Shown: positions 43,107 through 51,328, counted from the stretch's first letter. The stretch: DNA of 64,000 nucleotides from Streptomyces cinerochromogenes (GCF_014648635.1 NZ_BMRM01000014.1:213466-277465), one strand, 5' to 3'. Translations and numbers: made by a program. Notes: generated by a model not told the origin, from the letters alone.

Positions 43107-43982
43107 TCAGCCCTTGGTGCTGCCCGCGCTGATCCCGGCGATGATGTGCCGCTGGAAGACGAGGAACAGCGCCACCATCGGGATGCTGGCGATCACCATC
43201 GCGGCGATGAGCACGGTGAGCTGGATGTTCTGCGACAACTGGACCAGGGCCACGCTGATCGGCTGCTTCGCGGTGTCGGAGAAGACCATCAGCGGCCACA
43301 GGAAGTCCTGCCAGACGGCGACCAGCGCGAAGATCGACACCACTCCGAGCACCGGCCGGGACATGGGCAGGACGACGGACCACAGGGTCCGGAGCCGGCC
43401 GGCGCCGTCGATCTCGGCGGCCTCCAGCACCTCGCGCGGCAGCTGGTCGAAGAACCGTTTGAGCAGGTAGAGGTTGAAGGCGTTGGCGACGGCCGGGAGC
43501 CAGACGGCGAGGGGGTCGTTGAGCAGGCTGGTGTGGATCAGCGGCAGGTCGGCGACGGTCAGGTACTTGGGGACGACCAGGGCCTGCGCCGGCACCATGA
43601 GGGTGGCGAGGATGCCGCCGAGGACCACCTTGCCGAAGGCCGGCTTCAGTTTGGAGAGGGAGTAGGCGGCGGCCGTGCAGAACACCAGCTGGAAGGCCCA
43701 GGCACCGGCGGCCTGGACGAGCGTGTTCCCCAGGTGCTGCGGGAGCTGCATCAGGTCCCAGGCGTCGGTGTAACCGCCGGGGTGCCAGTGCTCGGGTACG
43801 AGCGTCGGCGGGGTGCGGGCCACCTCGTCCGGGGACTTCAGCGCGCCGGTCACCATCCAGTACACGGGGAAGAGGAAGGCGAGCGCGAAGAGGACGAGGA
43901 CGGCCGTGAACACCGTCCAGTAGACGGCCTTTCCGCGCGGGCGGGCGAGGGCGGCCGGGGAGACCAGGGTACGGGTGCTCAC
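43107..43982 (-). CDS. Carbohydrate ABC transporter permease (MalG type)
   Basis: This 291-residue inner-membrane permease has six transmembrane helices and the EAA loop (EAAEIDGAGRLRTLWSVVLPMSRPVLG) that docks the ATPase. The N-terminal part begins with a basic stretch and the helix AVYWTVFTAVLVLFALAFLFPVYW. GTG 43982 overlaps the stop codon of the MalF-type gene by four bases. As is common in streptomycetes, no ATPase is in the operon; a shared MsiK-type ATPase is inferred. Confidence 0.92.
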   Translation of the reverse strand: MSTRTLVSPAALARPRGKAVYWTVFTAVLVLFALAFLFPVYWMVTGALKSPDEVARTPPTLVPEHWHPGGYTDAWDLMQLPQHLGNTLVQAAGAWAFQLVFCTAAAYSLSKLKPAFGKVVLGGILATLMVPAQALVVPKYLTVADLPLIHTSLLNDPLAVWLPAVANAFNLYLLKRFFDQLPREVLEAAEIDGAGRLRTLWSVVLPMSRPVLGVVSIFALVAVWQDFLWPLMVFSDTAKQPISVALVQLSQNIQLTVLIAAMVIASIPMVALFLVFQRHIIAGISAGSTKG

Positions 43983-44935
43983 GCGGTGTCCTCCTCACTG
44001 CGGGTGAGCCGCAGGTAGACGGCGGAGAAGGCGCCGAGCAGCAGCAGGAGCATCACGCTGAGGGCGCAGGCGCCGCCGAAGTCGTTGTAGAGGAAGGCGT
44101 ACTTGTAGATGAGGTAGAGGACGGTGACGGTGGCGTTCTCCGGGCCGCCGCCGGTGATGACGAACGGTTCGGTGAACACCTGCATGGTCGCGATGATCTG
44201 GAGGAGCATCAGCATCAGGATCACGAACCGCGTCTGCGGGACCGTGACGTGCCGGACCCGCTGGAGGAGGTTCGCGCCGTCCAGTTCGGCGGCCTCGTAC
44301 AGCTCGCCGGGGATGGACTGGAGCGCGGCCAGGTAGATGAGGACGGTGCCGCCCATGTTGGCCCAGGTGGCGACGACGACCAGGGAGACCAGGGCGGTGT
44401 CGGTGCCGTTGGACCAGTGGGAGGTGGGCAGGTGCAGGAAGCGCAGCGCCTCGTTGGCGAGGCCGGCTCCGGGGTCGTAGAACCACTTCCACAGCAGGGC
44501 GCTGACCACCGGCGGGATCATCACCGGCAGGTAGACCACGACGCGGAAGAAGGCTTTGGCGTGCCGCAGCTCGTTGAGGACGAGGGCGAGGACGAAGGGG
44601 ATCGCGAAGCCGATGAGGAGGGCCAGCAGGGTGAACATGAGGGTGTTGCGCCAGGCCGCGGCGAACTCGGGATCGTGCAGGACCCGGGTGAAGTTGGCGG
44701 TGCCGGCCCACTCGGGCGGGGAGCCCGGGGTGTACGTCTGGAAGGCGATGACGACCGCGCGGATCGCCGGGTACCAGGAGAACAGGGCGAAGCAGAGGAG
44801 GCCGCCCAGGAGGAAGCCGTAGGCCCGGGCCTGGTCGACCAGGCGGCGGCGCCTGCGGTCCCCCGCGCATGGCGGCGGCTCCGGGACCGGGTGGGCGGCG
44901 GCCCGTGCCGGGGGTCGCTCGGCCGTCTTCGTCAT
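43979..44935 (-). CDS. Sugar ABC transporter permease (MalF type)
   Basis: This 318-residue permease has a cytoplasmic N-terminal tail rich in Ala, Pro and Arg, six transmembrane helices and the EAA motif (LYEAAELDGANLLQRVRHVTVPQTRF). It forms a heterodimer with the MalG-type subunit encoded by the next, overlapping gene. It starts five bases after the binding-protein gene, so the three are cotranscribed. The substrate is presumably an alpha-gluco-oligosaccharide, inferred from the downstream glycosidases. Confidence 0.92.
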   Translation of the reverse strand: MTKTAERPPARAAAHPVPEPPPCAGDRRRRRLVDQARAYGFLLGGLLCFALFSWYPAIRAVVIAFQTYTPGSPPEWAGTANFTRVLHDPEFAAAWRNTLMFTLLALLIGFAIPFVLALVLNELRHAKAFFRVVVYLPVMIPPVVSALLWKWFYDPGAGLANEALRFLHLPTSHWSNGTDTALVSLVVVATWANMGGTVLIYLAALQSIPGELYEAAELDGANLLQRVRHVTVPQTRFVILMLMLLQIIATMQVFTEPFVITGGGPENATVTVLYLIYKYAFLYNDFGGACALSVMLLLLLGAFSAVYLRLTRSEEDTA

Positions 44936-44940
44936 GGCGG

Positions 44941-46293
44941 TCAGCTCCGGGCCAGAATGCTGTCGATCTTGCCGGACGCCTCCTTGAGGAGCCGGTCGAT
45001 GTCGGCGTCCTTGTCGGTCAGGACGGCGGAGACGACGGAGTCGAGGACGGAGTAGATCTGCTGGGCGTGCGGCGGCTCGATCTTCAGCCGGAGCCTGTGG
45101 TTGCCGTCGAGGAACGCCTGGTAGTTCCCCACCGGGACGTTGGCGTTGGCCTTCTTGGCCCGCTGGTCGGTGGCGTCGGCGGCACCGGTGAACAGGCGCG
45201 GCTCGGGCAGGCCGACGGGGGCGTCGTGCTTCTTGGCACGTGCGTAGTCACCGAGGAAGCCCCTGCCCGGGGTCAGGAACATGTGGTCGAGCCACTTGAG
45301 GCCGGCGCGGATCTGGGCGGGCGTGTCGTGCTTGTCGAACATGTAGCCGTCGCCGCCGATGAGGGTGCCCCGGCCGCCCGGCATGGGGGCCAGGGCGAGG
45401 TCCTTGTAGCTGCCGCCCTTCTCCTTGACCAGGATCGGGATGTTGTCGGGGGCGGCGAGGTACATGCCGAGCCTGCCCGAGCCCATCATCTGCTGCACGT
45501 CGTTGATGACGAGGAGCTGCTTGCTGCCCATCGAGTCGTCGGTCCACCGCATGTCGTGCAGGTTCCGCAGGACGGCGCGGCCCTCGGGGGTGTCGATGGT
45601 GGCCTTCTCGCCGTCCGCGCCGACGACGTCGCCGCCCTGGGAGTACAGCTCGGCGGTGAAGTGCCAGCCGCCCTGGTTCTGCGCGCTGTAGTCGGCGTAG
45701 CCGACGGTGCCGTCGCCGAGGGCGGCGATCCTCTTCGCGGCGGCGCGGACCTCCTCCCAGGTGGCGGGGGGCTCGTCGGGGTCCAGGCCGGCCTTCCGGA
45801 AGAGGGCGCGGTTGTAGATCAGGCCCATGGAGTAGCCGGTGCGCGGGATGCCGTAGACCTTGCCGTCCACGGTGTAGATGTCCCGCAGCTGCTTCTGGAT
45901 GCTGTCGTAGTGCTTCAGTTCCTTGAGGTACGGGGTGAGGTCGGCGGCCTGGCGGATGTCGACGACGTGCCGCGCGTCGGTGAAGTACGTGTAGAAGACG
46001 TCCTCCATCTGGCCGCCGGCGAGCTTGGCGTCGAAGGTCTTGGGGTCCTGGCAGGGGAAGGCGTCGTGCGCGACGACGTCGATGTCCGGGTGGGCCTCCT
46101 CGAACGCGGCGACGTCCTGCTCGAAGAAGCCGCGGTCCACGGTGGCGCTCTTCGGCGGCTCGCAGTTGACGGTGATACGCGTCCTGCCGCCGGCCGAACC
46201 GCCGTCACCGGACCCGCAGGCGGTGGCGGCGAGGGCGAGCGAGGAACAGACGCCGATCGCGACGACGGTACGGCGGAACCCGGTGCTTCTCAT
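44941..46293 (-). CDS. Extracellular sugar-binding lipoprotein of ABC transporter
   Basis: This 450-residue solute-binding protein has a lipoprotein signal ending LALAATACGSG, so it is lipid-anchored at Cys26 or so outside the membrane. The mature protein is of the MalE/CUT1 type (TPYLKELKHYDSIQKQLRDIYTVDGKVYGIPRTGYSMGLIYNRALFRKAGLD, then ATWEEVRAAAKRIAALGDGTVGYA). ATG 46293 has GAGGGG upstream; the long open frame before it is a shadow of the LacI gene region. Its promoter lies in the 128 bp after the LacI gene, which contain CTTGCG elements like those before lacI. Confidence 0.92.
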   Translation of the reverse strand: MRSTGFRRTVVAIGVCSSLALAATACGSGDGGSAGGRTRITVNCEPPKSATVDRGFFEQDVAAFEEAHPDIDVVAHDAFPCQDPKTFDAKLAGGQMEDVFYTYFTDARHVVDIRQAADLTPYLKELKHYDSIQKQLRDIYTVDGKVYGIPRTGYSMGLIYNRALFRKAGLDPDEPPATWEEVRAAAKRIAALGDGTVGYADYSAQNQGGWHFTAELYSQGGDVVGADGEKATIDTPEGRAVLRNLHDMRWTDDSMGSKQLLVINDVQQMMGSGRLGMYLAAPDNIPILVKEKGGSYKDLALAPMPGGRGTLIGGDGYMFDKHDTPAQIRAGLKWLDHMFLTPGRGFLGDYARAKKHDAPVGLPEPRLFTGAADATDQRAKKANANVPVGNYQAFLDGNHRLRLKIEPPHAQQIYSVLDSVVSAVLTDKDADIDRLLKEASGKIDSILARS

Positions 46294-46421
46294 CGGTGGA
46301 CCCCTCATGGCACTCGTGGCAGCAGCGGTGGGCGCCGCACACTCAAGCACCGCCGAGAGCGGTCCGCAAGATGTCGCGCAGAATATGCAATTGTTCGACA
46401 GGCGGCTGGATCTTTCGTAGT

Positions 46422-47420
46422 TCAGTCGCGCGGGGCTTGCCCGGTGGAGCCGCGCACCACCAGCTCCGGCTCGAACAGCAGCTCCTCGGCGGGTACGGCG
46501 GTGCCGCCGATCTGCGCGTTCAGCAGCTCCACGGCCGCGCGTCCCATGGCCTCGATGGGCTGGCGGACGGTGGTCAGCGGGGGCTCGGTGCAGTTCATGA
46601 ACGCCGAGTCGTCGTAGCCCACGACCGAGATCCGGCCCGGGACGTCGTATCCCTTGCGGCGGGCGGCCCGTACGGCGCCGAGCGCCAGCGGGTCGGAGGC
46701 GCAGACGATGCCGGTGACACCCCGGTCGATCAGCCGGGAGGCGGCGGCGTGGCCGCCCTCCAGGGAGAAGATGGCGCGCGCGACGAACTCCTCGGGAAGA
46801 TCGCCGGCGATCGCCCGGGCGGCGGCCAGTTTGCGGGCCGAGGGCACGTGGTCGCCGGGGCCGAGGACCAGGCCGATGCGCTCGTGCCCGAGCGAGGTCA
46901 GGTGCCGCCAGGCCTGTTCGACGGCTACGGCGTCGTCGCAGGACACGCCGGGGAAGCCCAGGTCCTCGATGGCCGCGTTGACCAGCACCACCGGGATGTT
47001 GCGCTCGGCCAGCAGGCGGTAGTGGTCGTGCGGCGCGTCGGCCTGGGCGTACAGACCGCCGGCGAACACGACTCCGGAGACCTGCTGCTGGAGCAGCAGC
47101 TCGACGTAGTCCGCCTCCGACACCCCGCCCTTGGTCTGCGTGCACAGCACCGGGGTCAGCCCCAGCTGGGCGAGGGCGCCGCCGATGACCTCGGCGAACG
47201 CCGGGAAGATGGGGTTCTGCAGCTCGGGCAGGACGAGGCCGACCAGCCGGGCGCGTTCGCCGCGCAGCTGGGTGGGGCGCTCGTAGCCGAGGACGTCGAG
47301 GGCGGTGAGCACCGCCTGCCGGGTGGCTTCGGAGACCCCGGGCTTGCCGTTGAGCACCCGGCTGACGGTGGCCTCGCTGACCCCGACCTTCTTCGCCACT
47401 TCCGCAAGTCGTCGCGTCAT
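46422..47420 (-). CDS. LacI family regulator of the alpha-glucan locus
   Basis: This 332-residue LacI-type repressor starts with the HTH TRRLAEVAKKVGVSEATVSRVLNGKPGVSEATRQAV and hinge region, then the sugar-binding domain (LVGLVLPELQNPIFPAFAEVIGG to ISVVGYDDSAFMNCTEPPLTTVRQPIEAMG). It is upstream of the binding-protein gene on the same strand and so probably controls it. An inverted repeat of CGCAAG/CTTGCG lies just before its own start codon, and similar CTTGCG sequence occurs before the binding-protein gene, which suggests autoregulation and control of the transport operon. Confidence 0.92.
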   Translation of the reverse strand: MTRRLAEVAKKVGVSEATVSRVLNGKPGVSEATRQAVLTALDVLGYERPTQLRGERARLVGLVLPELQNPIFPAFAEVIGGALAQLGLTPVLCTQTKGGVSEADYVELLLQQQVSGVVFAGGLYAQADAPHDHYRLLAERNIPVVLVNAAIEDLGFPGVSCDDAVAVEQAWRHLTSLGHERIGLVLGPGDHVPSARKLAAARAIAGDLPEEFVARAIFSLEGGHAAASRLIDRGVTGIVCASDPLALGAVRAARRKGYDVPGRISVVGYDDSAFMNCTEPPLTTVRQPIEAMGRAAVELLNAQIGGTAVPAEELLFEPELVVRGSTGQAPRD

Positions 47421-47433
47421 GCGCGCAAGAGTA

Positions 47434-47459
47434 ACGCAAGCTGCGCAAGCCGCTTGCGT
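47434..47459. promoter_or_regulatory. Probable LacI self-operator
   Basis: ACGCAAG (47434-47440) and CTTGCGT (47453-47459) are perfect inverted repeats around a 12-bp spacer that contains another GCGCAAG. The site lies 14 bp upstream of the lacI start codon. Related CTTGCG sequence is found in the promoter region of the binding-protein gene (about 46363-46380, reverse orientation). Confidence 0.5.
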
Positions 47460-47460
47460 A

Positions 47461-47565
47461 GCGGAGAGCGGGAGTGACGGTGAGGCGGCGAGACGAAGCG
47501 AGGGTGAGGCGGCGAGGCTCGGTGACGGTGAGGCAGTGAGACTCGGTGACGGTGGATACCGGCGG
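47461..47565. repeat. Short tandem repeat upstream of lacI
   Basis: About four degenerate units of 24-27 bp built on GGTGACGGTGAGGCGGCGAG and relatives fill this stretch, followed by 70 bp without recognisable features up to the end of the MmyB-like gene at 47639. Reading frames over it are low-complexity and not credible genes. Confidence 0.5.
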
Positions 47566-47638
47566 ATCGCGCCGGGTGGCGGGCGCGCCGGTGGGCCGGC
47601 CCGGCGCCGTCGGCGACCTGAACGCCGACGGTGCCGGG

Positions 47639-48319
47639 TCAGTTTCCGGGAGACGGGACGACCGTCAGATGGGAGGCCGCGCCCCGCGGGCGGCGCTGCC
47701 GGCGCACCGGGGCGGCGGACCGGCGGGGGTCGCGCAGGATCATCGTCAGGCGCCGGTAACCCAGATCCAGCAGGGGCTGCGACGCCTCCTCCACGATGCG
47801 GCACTCGGTGCGCCCGCGGCGCGGGTCCGGGTGGTGCAGGAGGCGTACGGCGCCGTCGAGGCGGGCCGCGGACTCGCCGACGGCCCGGATCCAGTGCGGC
47901 AGGCCCTGCCGGTAGGCGGCCTCCATGATCGGGTCCTGGGCGATCTCCCGGCGCAGCGCCTGGAGTTCGAGGTCGTGGGCGTGCGCCTCCAGGGCGGACC
48001 GGACCTGGGCCAGCATGGGCAGGCACCAGCCGGGCTCGTGCTCGCCGAGGATCTCGCCCGCGTCGGGGTGGAACAGCACGAACCTGAGGAAGTTCTCGCC
48101 CGGCATGGCCGTCGGATGAGGGCGCACGCCCTGGAAAAGTGTCTCGAACGCGCTGTTGGCCATGACCACGTTCCAGTGGCGGTCCACGACCAGCGACGGA
48201 CAGGACAGATACTCCAGCAGCGCTCCGTAGTCCTGAAGGTAAGCCAGGTAAGCCTGGGTGTCGCAGGTCTCGGGGACGGGCCGCGGTGCCGGCCGCTGCC
48301 CTCCTGCCTGATGTGCCAT
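47639..48319 (-). CDS. MmyB-like ligand-binding (PAS-like) regulator without HTH
   Basis: This 226-residue protein resembles the C-terminal MmyB-like ligand-binding domain of many streptomycete XRE regulators (LSCPSLVVDRHWNVVMANSAFETLFQGV, then NFLRFVLFHPDAGEIL and LDLGYRRLTMILRD). It lacks the usual N-terminal HTH, so it would have to act with a DNA-binding partner or as a ligand sink. It is divergent from an XRE-type HTH gene at 48561, an arrangement in which a split regulator is possible. The basic C-terminal tail (RRQRRPRG) is unusual. Function is not known. Confidence 0.65.
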   Translation of the reverse strand: MAHQAGGQRPAPRPVPETCDTQAYLAYLQDYGALLEYLSCPSLVVDRHWNVVMANSAFETLFQGVRPHPTAMPGENFLRFVLFHPDAGEILGEHEPGWCLPMLAQVRSALEAHAHDLELQALRREIAQDPIMEAAYRQGLPHWIRAVGESAARLDGAVRLLHHPDPRRGRTECRIVEEASQPLLDLGYRRLTMILRDPRRSAAPVRRQRRPRGAASHLTVVPSPGN

Positions 48320-48391
48320 CGGGAGGTCACCCCTCTTGCCTCTGCGGCCTTTCTCGCGGCGATGCGATCCTGCTGCCCCGGCAAGAGTCGT

Positions 48392-48449
48392 GTCAACTAT
48401 CGTGGCATTTCATGCCGGTTGACGGCTGAAATTCGCCACAGTTGTGGCG
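48392..48449. promoter_or_regulatory. Two dyads between the MmyB-like and XRE genes
   Basis: GTCAAC (48392-48397) and GTTGAC (48418-48423) flank an inner GGCAT/ATGCC dyad (48404-48416). A second palindrome, CGCCACA-GT-TGTGGCG, lies at 48434-48449. Both sit in the 241-bp divergent region and are likely operators for the XRE regulator at 48561 or another dimeric protein. Confidence 0.45.
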
Positions 48450-48560
48450 ACACCTGGATGTGAGTTCGAGACACCGGCTACTCTCCGGGAAGTTCACGGC
48501 GATCGCTCGTGAGAAGCACGGACGCATCTGAAGCCCTCTAGAGACGTAGGAGTTCTGTCG

Positions 48561-49217
48561 GTGACGGATGGCTACGAGGATCCGGGCGCCTCGGCGACCG
48601 CCCAGCTGCCGGCCGTCGTCGCCCGCGTCACCGCGCTCGCCGACCGCCTCGGTGTGCCGCACGCCGAGGTCTTCGACGTCGGGCGCCTCTCCACCGCCTG
48701 CGGGGTGCCGGAGCCGGTGGTCAGGGCCCTGCTGAGCGGCCGGCCGGCGGGCGAGCCGGACGTCCAGGCCCGCTTCCTGCAGCGCCTGGACCTGCTGCGC
48801 CGCACCCGGCTGAAGCCGAACGGCCGCAAGTACACCCAGCAGGAGATCGCCGACGGGGCGGGCATGTCCCGCCAGCAGGCCGGCGCCCTCATCAACGGCG
48901 ACCGGCGGCCCACCATGGAGCACTGCGACGCGTTGCAGCGGTTCTTCCGGGTGCACGCCGGGTTCCTCACCGCGGAGGACCCCGAGGCGCTGGCGGGTGC
49001 GCTGCAGCGTACCGAGCAGGAGTTGCTGCAGAAGCTCGCGGACCGGGAGCGGGCCGCCGCCGAGACCGCGGAGGATCCGCTGGAGCGGCTGCTGCAGGAC
49101 CACGGCGTGCGCGGAATCGCCTGGCGGGCCGCGCAGTTGCCCACCGACCAGCACCGGGACAAGGTCGCCGAATGGCTGGACATGCTCCTGGAGAGCGTGA
49201 AGCGGCCCGAGGCGTGA
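48561..49217 (+). CDS. XRE-type helix-turn-helix regulator
   Basis: This 218-residue protein has a central Cro/C1-type HTH (RKYTQQEIADGAGMSRQQAGALINGDRRPTMEHCDALQRFFRVHAGFLT, about residues 93-140), preceded by another helical segment that also looks DNA-binding (DVGRLSTACGVPEPVVRALLSG), and a C-terminal helical part (WRAAQLPTDQHRDKVAEWLDMLL). GTG 48561 has GGAG upstream. Similar proteins are frequent in streptomycetes beside a small protein such as the one at 49380. The regulated genes are unknown; the divergent MmyB-like gene is the best candidate. Confidence 0.75.
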   Translation: MTDGYEDPGASATAQLPAVVARVTALADRLGVPHAEVFDVGRLSTACGVPEPVVRALLSGRPAGEPDVQARFLQRLDLLRRTRLKPNGRKYTQQEIADGAGMSRQQAGALINGDRRPTMEHCDALQRFFRVHAGFLTAEDPEALAGALQRTEQELLQKLADRERAAAETAEDPLERLLQDHGVRGIAWRAAQLPTDQHRDKVAEWLDMLLESVKRPEA

Positions 49218-49379
49218 CGCGGGGCCCGGGGCGGGGGCGGGCGGTCCCGGAACGTTTCCGCCTCCGCTAAGCGGGCTAACCGGCGCGGAGCCAGACGGCG
49301 TTGTCAGTGGTGGGCGGCAAGCTGGGGGTGTGCGCCGCAGAGCGCGTGACCGTGACGCCTACTCGGGGAGAGCCGACCG

Positions 49380-49610
49380 ATGCCCACCGCCGTACTGACC
49401 GACCGTGAGCGTACCGCCGTCCAGGCCTACCTGCGGCTGCTGCACACGGTGCGGGCCGCCTTCGACGGGCCACCGCACGAGGCGCGTCCCGCCGTCGTCC
49501 CGCCCACCGTCCTCGAGGAGGCGGAAAAGGCCCTGGCCCGCGCGGGCCTCGCGGGCAACGAGGAGGCGTTCTTCCGGCTCCTGCGCGACTGGTGCCCCCC
49601 GCCGGCGTGA
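49380..49610 (+). CDS. Small hypothetical protein beside the XRE regulator
   Basis: This 76-residue helical protein (LTDRERTAVQAYLRLLHTVRAAFDG, then PPTVLEEAEKALARAGLAGNEEAFFRLLRDWCPP) has no signal or membrane segment. A good GGGGAGAG Shine-Dalgarno sequence precedes the ATG. I recognise it as a type that often follows XRE genes in Streptomyces, but know no function. The following 184 bp to the phosphopantetheinyl transferase gene hold only GC-rich sequence without clear signals. Confidence 0.65.
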   Translation: MPTAVLTDRERTAVQAYLRLLHTVRAAFDGPPHEARPAVVPPTVLEEAEKALARAGLAGNEEAFFRLLRDWCPPPA

Positions 49611-49794
49611 GCCTCCGGCAGGTCCGGCACCGCAGCCCCCGCCGGCACGTGCCTCCGCGGCACCGCCGCTCCCGGCCCGGGGCACAGCGCCGCGCCGCCC
49701 CCGGTCCCGGAAGGCGCCGGTGGAGCGGTGTCGGGGCCGGGGTTCCCGGGCGGGAGGTGTCTGGGCGGTAGGCGTCGGGGCGGGGCCGGGGTGG

Positions 49795-50475
49795 TCAGGT
49801 GTGGGGTATGACCACCGACGTGGCCACCACGCCCTCCCGTACCGTCCAGCGGCCCTCGAAGGTCTGGAGGCGGTGGCCGTCGACCACGGGGCCGGGGACG
49901 AGGAGTTCGGCGTGCAGGGTGCCGCACTGGTCGCCGTCGGCGTCCGGGCGGAGGGTGATGTCGGCCTCGGAGAAGTCCAGCCACTTGCGGGTGAGCGGGA
50001 ACCACGCCTTGTAGACGGACTCCTTGGCGCTGAACAGCAGGCGGTCCCAGTGCACGGCGGGCCGGCGCGCGGCCAGCCGGTCGAGCCGTGTGGCCTCGGC
50101 GGGCAGGAAGACCGAGGCGCCGACGCCCTCCGGCAGCGGACCGTGGGGTTCGGCGTCGATGCCGAGGGAGACGAGGTCGGCGGCGCGGACCAGCGCGGCG
50201 GCGCAGTAGCCGTCGCAGTGGGTCATGCTGCCGACCAGCCCGTCGGGCCAGCGCGGAGCGCCCCGCTCGCCGCTGAGCACCGGCTGCGGCGGTACGCCGA
50301 GCTTCTCCATCGCACGCCGGGCACAACCGCGCACGGCCGCGAACTCACGCCGCCGCTTCGCCACCGAGCGGGCGACGAGCGCCTCCTCCGCCGGGTAGAG
50401 CGGGGTCTCCCACAGCGGGTCGTCAGCCCGTGCCTCCACGGCCACGACCGACTCCGGGAGCAGCTCCTCGATCAC
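49795..50475 (-). CDS. 4'-phosphopantetheinyl transferase (Sfp/EntD type)
   Basis: This 226-residue enzyme moves 4'-phosphopantetheine from CoA to a conserved Ser of carrier proteins in polyketide, peptide or siderophore synthases. The family motifs are present: GSMTHCDGYCAAAL, the metal-binding VSLGIDAEP and FSAKESVYKAWFPLTRKWLDF. No synthase gene is nearby, so it serves enzymes encoded elsewhere; I recall that the S. coelicolor counterpart in this region acts in secondary metabolism. It overlaps the 3' end of the metallophosphoesterase gene by 53 bp, on the same strand. Confidence 0.92.
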   Translation of the reverse strand: MIEELLPESVVAVEARADDPLWETPLYPAEEALVARSVAKRRREFAAVRGCARRAMEKLGVPPQPVLSGERGAPRWPDGLVGSMTHCDGYCAAALVRAADLVSLGIDAEPHGPLPEGVGASVFLPAEATRLDRLAARRPAVHWDRLLFSAKESVYKAWFPLTRKWLDFSEADITLRPDADGDQCGTLHAELLVPGPVVDGHRLQTFEGRWTVREGVVATSVVIPHT

Positions 50476-51328
50476 CTGCTTCGACCTCCATCGGCAGAAC
50501 GCGGCGCAGCCTCCCCGGGGGGTCCGGGCGCTTGCGCCACTCGCGCGGGTATCCGACGGAGACCTCCAGGAAGCGGACTCCGTCGTGCCAGGTGGTGCGG
50601 GGGATGTGCAGATGGCCGTAGACCATGGTGGCGACGCGGAAGCGCCGGTGCCAGTCGGCGGTCAGCGTGGTGCCGCACCACATGGCGAACTCCGGGTGCC
50701 ACAGGACCTCGGTGGGGTGCCGGTGCAGCGGCCAGTGGCCGGCCAGCACGGTCGGCAGGTCCGCGGGCAGCTCGGCGAGCCTGCGCTCGGTCTCGGCGAC
50801 CCGGGCCCGGCACCAGGCCTCACGGGTCGGGTAGGGATCGGGGTGCAGCAGGAACTCGTCGTTGCAGATGATGCCCGTGCTCTCCGCGTAGGCCAGGCCC
50901 TCGGCCTTGGTGGTGGAGCCGGCCGGCAGGTACGAGTAGTCGTAGAGCAGGAAGAGCGGGGCGACGGCGACCGGGCCGCCGGGGCCGTGCCACACCGGGT
51001 AGGGGTCCTCGGGGGTGACGACGCCCAGCTCGCGGCAGACCTCGACCAGGTGCTCGTAGCGGGCGACGCCGCGCAGGGTGACCGGGTCGCTCGGATGGGT
51101 CCACAGCTCGTGGTTGCCGGGTGCCCACAGCACCTTGCGGAAGCGGCTCGCGAGCGTGCCGAGGGCCCAGCGGACGTCGGCCACGGTCTCCGCGACGTCA
51201 CCGGCCACGATCAGCCAGTCCTCGTCGCTCTCCGGACGCATGCCCTCGATCAGAGCGCGGTTCTCCGGATAGCTGATGTGCAGGTCGCTGATGGCCAGCA
51301 GCTGTCCGGCCCCGGCCGTCGACTCCAC
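50423..51328 (-). CDS. Metallophosphoesterase
   Basis: This 301-residue calcineurin-like phosphoesterase shows the metal-binding motifs LLAISDLHISYP (DxH), LIVAGDVAETV (GD), LWAPGNHELW (GNHE), VLAGHWPLHRHPT and YGHLHIPRT (GHxH). The substrate is unknown. GTG 51328 is chosen because AAGGGG lies seven bases upstream; ATG 51349 has no Shine-Dalgarno sequence. Its end overlaps the start of the phosphopantetheinyl transferase gene by 53 bp, so the two are cotranscribed and probably translationally coupled, which raises the idea of a CoA- or carrier-related substrate (pure inference). Confidence 0.88.
   Translation of the reverse strand: MESTAGAGQLLAISDLHISYPENRALIEGMRPESDEDWLIVAGDVAETVADVRWALGTLASRFRKVLWAPGNHELWTHPSDPVTLRGVARYEHLVEVCRELGVVTPEDPYPVWHGPGGPVAVAPLFLLYDYSYLPAGSTTKAEGLAYAESTGIICNDEFLLHPDPYPTREAWCRARVAETERRLAELPADLPTVLAGHWPLHRHPTEVLWHPEFAMWCGTTLTADWHRRFRVATMVYGHLHIPRTTWHDGVRFLEVSVGYPREWRKRPDPPGRLRRVLPMEVEAGDRGAAPGVGRGRGGTG

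Noticed and set aside
49795..50475. Possible biosynthetic gene cluster marked by the phosphopantetheinyl transferase
   Set aside because: No polyketide, peptide or siderophore synthase, carrier protein or related transporter is in the window.
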